A DNA stretch of 16,929 nucleotides, taken from Candidatus Moraniibacteriota bacterium. Its GTDB lineage: Bacteria > Patescibacteriota > Minisyncoccia > Moranbacterales > GCA-2747515. Positions 12,028 to 16,929 of the stretch are shown here, in pieces; positions within the stretch are counted from its first letter, which is position 1, and each line of letters starts with the position of its first letter. The position numbers were made by a program, and so were the translations under genes. The stretch is from the NCBI GenBank assembly GCA_027031945.1, contig JALVPE010000029.1:1-16929 (forward strand), read 5' to 3'. Under the pieces are notes generated by a model. The model was not told the DNA's origin. It was given only the letters and a program-made list of their open reading frames with translations, and did not search any database.

Positions 12028-12960
12028 ATGGCAAGTACGAAACATGTTTCAGTTATGTGTAATGAAGTAATTGAGATGTCAAAGTTGAAAAAAGGAATGA
12101 CAGTTGTGGATGCAACACTTGGCGGTGGTGGATACACATTAGAAATTTACAAAAGGATAATGCCGGGAGGGACGCTTATTGCAATTGATGCGGATATAAC
12201 GGCAATTAAGCAATTTGAGAAGGATTATTCAGAAATAGCAAAAAATATCCAAATAGTTCATTCAAATTATTCTCATATAAGAAAAATTTTGAAAGATTTA
12301 AATATTGAGCGGGTTAATGCAATAGTTGCTGATCTAGGTCTATCTTCTGATCAAATATATAAAACTGATAGGGGATTTAGTTTTATGAACGAAGATAGAT
12401 TAGATATGCGGATGAATCAGTTCAATAAACTGACTGCTAACTTTGTTGTTAATGATTATTCTCAGGAAGAATTGACTCGTATAATTAAAGAGTTTGGAGA
12501 TGAAAAATTTGCAACTGTAATTGCTAAAAATATTTACAAGCATAGACCAGTTCAAAATACAAAATTTTTAGCAAGTATCATTGTTGATTCTATACCGGAT
12601 AGAGTAAAAAGAAAGCAAAAAATTCATCCGGCAACAAAGACATTTCAAGCAATAAGAATGGAAGTAAATAAAGAATTAGATCATTTAAAAATTTTTCTTA
12701 CAGAGGGAATAAATGTTTTGCAGAAATCCGGTCATTTTAGTGTGGTTTCTTTTCATTCTGGGGAAGATAGGGTGGTAAAAAATATATTTCGCGCAAATGC
12801 TAGGGGATGTATTTGTGATGTAGATATGCCAATTTGTGTTTGTAACAATAGACCAAAGGTTCGTATTGTCACGAAAAAACCTATCAAACCAAAGGAAAAA
12901 GAAATCAGAAATAATTCATGTTCACGAAGTGCGAGATTGCGCGTCGTTGAAAAGTTATAG
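12028..12960 (+). CDS. rsmH: 16S rRNA (cytosine-1402-N4) methyltransferase
   Basis: A 310-residue cytosolic methyltransferase that uses SAM to methylate N4 of C1402 in the 16S rRNA decoding site. The SAM-binding glycine loop is DATLGGGGYT (28-37). The acidic end of the next strand is IAIDAD (51-56). Family motifs follow: ADLGLSSDQI (101-110), GFSFMNEDRLDMRM (116-129), TFQAIRMEVNKEL (205-217) and SFHSGEDRVVKN (241-252). Near the C terminus, CIC (261-263) and CVC (270-272) form a four-Cys cluster that could bind zinc; a similar cluster is common in the family. Length is typical. It lies between mraZ and the ftsL-like gene, its usual dcw position. No Shine-Dalgarno sequence is adjacent to the ATG. 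Confidence 0.95.
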   Translation: MASTKHVSVMCNEVIEMSKLKKGMTVVDATLGGGGYTLEIYKRIMPGGTLIAIDADITAIKQFEKDYSEIAKNIQIVHSNYSHIRKILKDLNIERVNAIVADLGLSSDQIYKTDRGFSFMNEDRLDMRMNQFNKLTANFVVNDYSQEELTRIIKEFGDEKFATVIAKNIYKHRPVQNTKFLASIIVDSIPDRVKRKQKIHPATKTFQAIRMEVNKELDHLKIFLTEGINVLQKSGHFSVVSFHSGEDRVVKNIFRANARGCICDVDMPICVCNNRPKVRIVTKKPIKPKEKEIRNNSCSRSARLRVVEKL

Positions 12961-12992
12961 GCTTAATAAAGCTTTAAAATAAAAACAAAAAT

Positions 12993-13036
12993 TCACAAAC
13001 GTGTGAGGGGGGCACGTTGGTTAAGTTTGAACCAAC
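12993..13036 (+). promoter_or_regulatory. ftsL leader with three mutually exclusive hairpins
   Basis: Three small stems overlap in sequence. A: TCACA (12993-12997) with TGTGA (13002-13006). B: AACGTG (12998-13003) with CACGTT (13013-13018). C: GTTGGTT (13016-13022) with AACCAAC (13030-13036), ending at the base before ATG 13037. B excludes both A and C; A and C can coexist. A G-run and GAGG (13005-13012) lie in B's loop. With C formed, that purine block would be brought close to the ATG. The stems are short, so this is a candidate, not a demonstrated switch. Confidence 0.35.
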
Positions 13037-13408
13037 ATGCCAAATTTTAGTAATATGTCACGACGTTCATATTGTATATATCGTCGAGGCAATAAAAAAA
13101 GAAAAATACACAATAACGTGACCGCACAAGGATTTGGTTCTGTCGGTGTCTTTGTGATGGCTCTTATGGTCTTTGTGGGAGTGTTATATTTGTTTAGTGC
13201 AAATGAGATTGCTATGAAAGGTGATCAGATTTATGACATTGAAAAAGATATTAAAGAACTTGCTCGTGAAAATGAACGATTAGTTATTGAAAAAGCAGAA
13301 TTGAGATCTTTAGAAAATATTGAGGATGTTATAAAAAATAAAAATATGCAAGAGATTACTGATCCTGTGTATATTAGTAAAGAAACACGTGTAGCATTGG
13401 AAGATTAG
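13037..13408 (+). CDS. FtsL/DivIC-like septum formation protein
   Basis: A 123-residue bitopic membrane protein with the FtsL/DivIC layout. A basic cytoplasmic N terminus (1-30, many Arg/Lys) is followed by one transmembrane helix (about 34-54, GSVGVFVMALMVFVGVLYLF). An extracytoplasmic coiled coil follows (about 60-100, DIEKDIKELARENERLVIEKAEL split over heptads). A short tail carries NMQEITDPVYI. Sequence conservation in this family is low, so the call rests on topology and on the place between rsmH and ftsI, where ftsL normally sits. FtsL would recruit and activate the septal synthase FtsI/FtsW. Start ATG 13037 directly follows a hairpin; ATG 13055 is an in-frame alternative. Confidence 0.75.
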   Translation: MPNFSNMSRRSYCIYRRGNKKRKIHNNVTAQGFGSVGVFVMALMVFVGVLYLFSANEIAMKGDQIYDIEKDIKELARENERLVIEKAELRSLENIEDVIKNKNMQEITDPVYISKETRVALED

Positions 13409-13441
13409 TTGTTGAGAGAAGGGTAGTGAATATTCAGATAT

Positions 13442-15205
13442 ATGAAAAATAAAAAATATGCAAAAATTAGCACAAAGAAGTTAAAAACATCAAAATATTC
13501 ACGTGCATCCGTGCTATTTTTGTTTTTTTTAGTTATATTTTTACTTATTGTTGTAAAATTATATTTTATACAAGTAGTTTCACATAAGAAGTATAAAAAT
13601 ATTGCATTTAGACAACATAATGTAGAAAAAAACATTATTTCTTCACGTGGTGAAATTTTTTTGAAAAATGGAAATGACACCTATCCAATTGGTGTAAATA
13701 GAGAATATTTTATGGCATTTTTATCGCCAAGAGATGTCAAAGATGAGCTAATAACAGATGTTGCAAAACGTACATCAGAAGCTCTTGATGTAGATTATGA
13801 TGTAATTTTACAGAAACTTGCGAAACGTAATGATGTATATGAAGTTGTACGTCATAAGATTGAACATGATAAAAAAGAAAAAATTGTAAAAATGAATATT
13901 CAGGGCTTACATTTTTTGCCGGAATATTTTCGTTTTTATCCTGGAGGATCACTAGCTGCTCATGTTGTTGGATTTGTTGGTTCTGATGGTGATAAATATG
14001 TTGGAAGATATGGCATTGAAGCTTATTTTGATAAAAAATTGCATGGAAATGATGGTAAGGTTATACAAAATCGTGACGCACGTGGAGGTTGGCTTACAAG
14101 TTCAAAACGTATAGTGTCCGAAAAAAAGGACGGAGATAATTTGCTATTAACAATAGATTATACTGTACAATATGAAGTTGAACGTATACTAAAGGAGGCA
14201 ATAGAACAATATGAAGCAGATAGTGGATCAATAATTGTAATGGAACCAAAAACAGGAAAAATTTTGGCATTGGCTAATTATCCAACATTTACACCAAATA
14301 AATATAATGAAGTTGATGATATTGCGGTATTTCGAAATGATGCGGTGTCAGAGGAATATGAATCGGGTTCAGTTTTTAAACCAATTACAATGGCTATGGG
14401 ACTAGATAGTAAAAAAATTACTCCTGATACAACCTATGTTGATACCGGACATGTAAAGGTTGCAGAATATACGATAAAAAATTCTGAAGAGAAGGTATAT
14501 GGATTACAAACGATGACACAAGTTTTGGAAAAATCAATAAATACAGGAGTGATTTATGTTGAAAAGTTGGTTGGTAACAAAAAGTTTAAAGAATATGTAG
14601 AACGTTTTGGTTTTGGAGCCTTAAGTGAAATTGAATTGCCGGCAGAAGCAGATGGAAATATTAGTAATCTTGAGCATTTAAATAGGAATGTAGAATTTTA
14701 TACAGCCTCTTTTGGACAAGGGATCACAGTTACTCCACTACAACTTGCCGTTGCGTATAGTGCACTTGCTAATGGCGGTGAATTATTAAAACCTCAAATC
14801 GTAGAAAAAATAGTGCATTCTGATGGTAAAGAAGAAATAATTGAGCCACATATAGTACATCGGGTAATTAGTGAAGAAGCATCAAAACAGGTGGGAAAAA
14901 TGTTAAGAAGTGTAGTAGTCAATGGACATGGAAAGCGTGCTGATGTTCCAGGATATTTAATTGGTGGCAAGACAGGTACAGCACAAGTTGCAAATACAGG
15001 CAAAAAAGGTTATGATGATTCTCAAACAATAGGTACATTTGCCGGATATGGCCCAATAAATGATCCACGATTTGTGATTATAGTAAAAATAGATAATCCT
15101 AAAACTGTTGTTTGGGCAGAGTCAAGTGCAGCACCTACATTTGGCAAGGTAATGCAATATTTGCTTGATTTTTATAATATTGCTCCAACAGAGAAGATTA
15201 AATAA
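13442..15205 (+). CDS. ftsI: Class B penicillin-binding protein (FtsI/PBP2-type transpeptidase)
   Basis: A 587-residue protein with a short basic cytoplasmic end, one membrane helix (about 23-45) and a large extracytoplasmic part. Residues about 60-215 are the PBP dimerisation/pedestal domain, including SSRGEI (67-72) and the FRFYPGGSLAAHVVGFVG segment. The transpeptidase domain follows, with all three catalytic motifs: SVFK (Ser310-Lys313), SIN (365-367) and KTG (510-512). It cross-links septal peptidoglycan and should be sensitive to beta-lactams. The downstream position from rsmH and the FtsL-like gene supports FtsI rather than an elongation PBP. AAGGG (13419-13423) lies 18 nt before the ATG, too far for a normal Shine-Dalgarno sequence. 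No ftsW or PASTA domain is seen in this stretch. Confidence 0.92.
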   Translation: MKNKKYAKISTKKLKTSKYSRASVLFLFFLVIFLLIVVKLYFIQVVSHKKYKNIAFRQHNVEKNIISSRGEIFLKNGNDTYPIGVNREYFMAFLSPRDVKDELITDVAKRTSEALDVDYDVILQKLAKRNDVYEVVRHKIEHDKKEKIVKMNIQGLHFLPEYFRFYPGGSLAAHVVGFVGSDGDKYVGRYGIEAYFDKKLHGNDGKVIQNRDARGGWLTSSKRIVSEKKDGDNLLLTIDYTVQYEVERILKEAIEQYEADSGSIIVMEPKTGKILALANYPTFTPNKYNEVDDIAVFRNDAVSEEYESGSVFKPITMAMGLDSKKITPDTTYVDTGHVKVAEYTIKNSEEKVYGLQTMTQVLEKSINTGVIYVEKLVGNKKFKEYVERFGFGALSEIELPAEADGNISNLEHLNRNVEFYTASFGQGITVTPLQLAVAYSALANGGELLKPQIVEKIVHSDGKEEIIEPHIVHRVISEEASKQVGKMLRSVVVNGHGKRADVPGYLIGGKTGTAQVANTGKKGYDDSQTIGTFAGYGPINDPRFVIIVKIDNPKTVVWAESSAAPTFGKVMQYLLDFYNIAPTEKIK

Positions 15206-15213
15206 CATTCATT

Positions 15214-16494
15214 ATGAAAAATTTTTGTAAAAAAATAGTAATCAATATTCTTTATATAGAATCAAAAGTGGTTCTATTTTTTAAAAAACCAAAAATAATT
15301 ACTATTACAGGAACAGTAGGAAAAACAACGACAAAAGATATAATATATGCAGGATTAAAAAAATCATTTTTTGTAAAAAAATCACCTAAAGGATTTAATT
15401 CGGATATTGGTGTGCTTTTAACTGTTCTTAATTTAAAAACTCAACAGGTATCCGTTATTGAGTGGATGAAAAATATAATAAAAGGTTTTGGTGTGGTTTT
15501 CGCTAGAAATTATCCAGATATGCTTATTGTGGAAGTAGGAGCAAACTATCCAGGAGAAATACAAAAAAATGCAAAGTTATTGAAACCGGATATTGCAGTA
15601 TTTACAAGATTACCTGAGATAATGGCACATATGGAATTTTTTAAAGATAGACAGGAATTTATTGATGAAAAATTGTCATTAGCACGATTTATGAAAAAAT
15701 ATGGCACAATTATTTATAATGGTGATGACAAAACTTTAATAAAAGAGTTTAAAAAAAATGATTTTGATTTTTATAATAAAAAAACATTTGGTAAAAATGC
15801 AGATTGTGCGTTCGAAAAAGTTTCTATTGACTATCATGATAAAATGTTGCAAGGAACCGGCATTACATTAATTGATGGTAATGTTGTACATTTAACAGGT
15901 GTTTTGGGAGAGCATTTGGGGTACAGTGTCAGTGCACTTAGTGCTGTAGCACAAGTTTTGGAATTAAATATCGTTGATGTTGTAAAATCACTAGAAGAAA
16001 ATTTTGTGCCAGCAGCGGGAAGAATGCGTATTTTTGCTGGATTAAATAAAACTATTATTATTGATGATTCATACAATGCACTACCAGAATCTATAAAAAA
16101 TGGTTCAGAACTTTTAAATGAAATTGATACAAAAGGGCGGAAAATTTATGTATTAGGTAGGTTAGCAGAGCTGGGTAATTATACAGAGAGGTCATATGAA
16201 TTAGCTATGAAATATATAAGAAAATCTTGTGATATTATTTGTTTGGTAAGTGATTCGGGGCAAGCGATGCATTACGCTAAAAAACTTGATTTCAAAGAAA
16301 TATATGATTTCAATAAATATGGAGATGATTATTTTGCAAATACAGATGATGCGGGTGAATTTTTGAAAGGATATGTCAAGGAAGGAGATATCATAATATT
16401 TAAAGGCGCAAGACATAGTACAGGATTTGAACGTGCTATAGCAAAATTAATAAAAACACAAGATAAAAAATATTTAGTACAAGAACATTTGTAA
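15214..16494 (+). CDS. MurF-like Mur ligase lacking the N-terminal domain
   Basis: A 426-residue cytosolic Mur ligase, most like MurF, which adds D-Ala-D-Ala to UDP-MurNAc-tripeptide using ATP. The P-loop is GTVGKTTTK (33-41), unusually close to the start. It is followed by the central-domain signatures IVEVGANYPGEI (105-116) and AHMEFF (138-143). The C-terminal domain begins near 265 (PAAGRMRIF) and contains IDDSYNALPES (283-293) and KGARHSTGFE near the end. Canonical MurF has about 80-100 residues before the P-loop that hold the UDP-substrate domain; only about 30 are present here, so that domain is missing. The partly altered GEHLGYSVSAL segment (232-242) replaces the usual GEHN. It starts 8 nt after ftsI without a Shine-Dalgarno sequence. 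A MurT-like or cyanophycin-type Mur ligase is less likely given the dcw context. Confidence 0.8.
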   Translation: MKNFCKKIVINILYIESKVVLFFKKPKIITITGTVGKTTTKDIIYAGLKKSFFVKKSPKGFNSDIGVLLTVLNLKTQQVSVIEWMKNIIKGFGVVFARNYPDMLIVEVGANYPGEIQKNAKLLKPDIAVFTRLPEIMAHMEFFKDRQEFIDEKLSLARFMKKYGTIIYNGDDKTLIKEFKKNDFDFYNKKTFGKNADCAFEKVSIDYHDKMLQGTGITLIDGNVVHLTGVLGEHLGYSVSALSAVAQVLELNIVDVVKSLEENFVPAAGRMRIFAGLNKTIIIDDSYNALPESIKNGSELLNEIDTKGRKIYVLGRLAELGNYTERSYELAMKYIRKSCDIICLVSDSGQAMHYAKKLDFKEIYDFNKYGDDYFANTDDAGEFLKGYVKEGDIIIFKGARHSTGFERAIAKLIKTQDKKYLVQEHL

Positions 16495-16518
16495 ATTTTT
16501 TGCAGGACAAAACTTACT

Positions 16519-16618
16519 TGTAATTCCTCACACTTACTGCCATCCTCGCGTAGCCTATCGGATAGGCAGGCTACGCGGGAATGACAATTTTTTATGATTA
16601 GAGGTGTGAGGGATTACA
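16519..16618. repeat. 100-bp nested imperfect inverted repeat (MITE-like)
   Basis: Outer arms: GTAATTCCTCACACTT (16520-16535) against the complement of 16602-16617, 14 of 16 matching. Inner arms: TGCCATCCTCGCGTAGCC (16538-16555) against the complement of 16569-16586, 15 of 18 matching. Centre: CCTATC-G-GATAGG (16554-16566). The inner part is GC-rich, unlike its surroundings. A six-T run (16588-16593) follows the inner hairpin, so it could also terminate the murF transcript. No transposase is encoded. It looks like a dispersed intergenic repeat or a small non-autonomous mobile element between murF and the tRNA gene. Confidence 0.65.
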
Positions 16619-16628
16619 CTTATTTGCC

Positions 16629-16657
16629 TTGATTTTTATAAATATATTTGATACAAT
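16629..16657 (+). promoter_or_regulatory. Promoter of the tRNA-Glu gene
   Basis: TTGATT (16629-16634), a 17-nt spacer and TACAAT (16652-16657). The start would be near 16664, only about 8 nt upstream of the mature tRNA 5' end. Confidence 0.7.
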
Positions 16658-16671
16658 CAATCTTGTTATTT

Positions 16672-16743
16672 GGTCCCATCGTCTAGCGGCTAGGACGCCA
16701 GGTTCTCATCCTGGAAACCGGGGTTCGATTCCCCGTGGGATCA
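16672..16743 (+). tRNA. tRNA-Glu (anticodon CTC)
   Basis: A complete 72-nt cloverleaf. The 7-bp acceptor stem GGTCCCA (16672-16678) pairs with TGGGATC (16736-16742), with one G-T pair and discriminator A16743. The D arm is GTCT/GGAC. The anticodon stem CCAGG (16698-16702)/CCTGG (16710-16714) holds loop TTCTCAT with anticodon CTC at 16705-16707, reading GAG. The T arm is CGGGG-TTCGATT-CCCCG. CCA is not encoded: the 3' flank reads CAA. The gene has its own promoter and terminator. Confidence 0.96.
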
Positions 16744-16767
16744 CAAACAGACATTTGTTGTGGATAG

Positions 16768-16797
16768 AAACTACTTTTTAGGGTAGTTTTTATTTTA
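16768..16797 (+). terminator. Intrinsic terminator after tRNA-Glu
   Basis: AAACTAC (16768-16774) pairs with GTAGTTT (16783-16789), with an 8-nt loop and a T-rich tail to 16797. It ends the single-gene tRNA unit. Confidence 0.75.
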
Positions 16798-16929
16798 TAA
16801 ATAGGGTAATAAGTCAATACATTATAGGACACTTTTTCTTTTAAAAAAACACAATCAAAAAAATCAGTAAGCGGTTTGTAATAATCTTCAAGTATAAATG
16901 CAGGAAAGTTACAAATAGCATCAGCATTA

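Overview
The window is AT-rich, densely packed DNA with almost all genes on the + strand. It looks like a chromosome segment from a Candidate Phyla Radiation bacterium (Patescibacteria). The reasons are: a shortened alanyl-tRNA synthetase lacking the usual beta-barrel and C-terminal C-Ala domains; a MurF-type ligase lacking its N-terminal domain; a sigma-region-4/HARE-HTH regulator; and a two-gene VirD4/TraD-like ATPase module with a CxxC...CxxC zinc ribbon and no other conjugation genes. Genetic code 11 applies: TGA ends two genes, which argues against the TGA=Gly code of Gracilibacteria and SR1. The phylum assignment is inference from gene content, not from a marker-gene tree.

Layout. 1-188: a hairpin and a 32-nt-spaced direct repeat, then a good sigma70-type promoter. 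189-2130: a CBS-pair protein and an ArsB/NhaD-type ion transporter, separated by an intrinsic terminator and closed by a bidirectional terminator. 2200-2724 (-): an AhpD/carboxymuconolactone-decarboxylase-like protein, the only convincing minus-strand gene, whose promoter lies in a 21-bp palindrome. 2963-4085: a strong promoter and the sigma4-HARE regulator, whose start is best placed at 3042. 4131-8106: a membrane protein and VirD4/TraD-like ATPase pair, followed closely by a Na+/Ca2+ exchanger-family protein. 8193-11334: two small helical proteins, AlaS (ATGA-coupled to the second small gene) and an unrecognised basic protein, then a terminator.

11401-16494 is the start of a division and cell-wall (dcw) cluster: mraZ, rsmH, an ftsL-like gene, ftsI/PBP and a murF-like gene. 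Its upstream region carries a tandem pair of DnaA-box-like 11-mers, a promoter and AAAGTGG boxes in 10-bp phase that should be MraZ operators. The ftsL leader can form three mutually exclusive small hairpins. After murF comes a 100-bp imperfect inverted repeat (MITE-like), then a self-contained tRNA-Glu(CTC) unit with its own promoter and terminator.

How the genes fit together: mraZ through murF supply transcriptional control, 16S rRNA methylation, septal peptidoglycan synthesis and precursor ligation. alaS and tRNA-Glu are translation genes. The CBS/transporter pair and the CaCA exchanger suggest ion homeostasis. The ATPase pair is the least understood module. I see no CRISPR array, transposase, rRNA or phage genes. 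The most worthwhile targets are the orphan ATPase pair, the minimal AlaS, the DnaA-box/MraZ-box control region and the ftsL leader.
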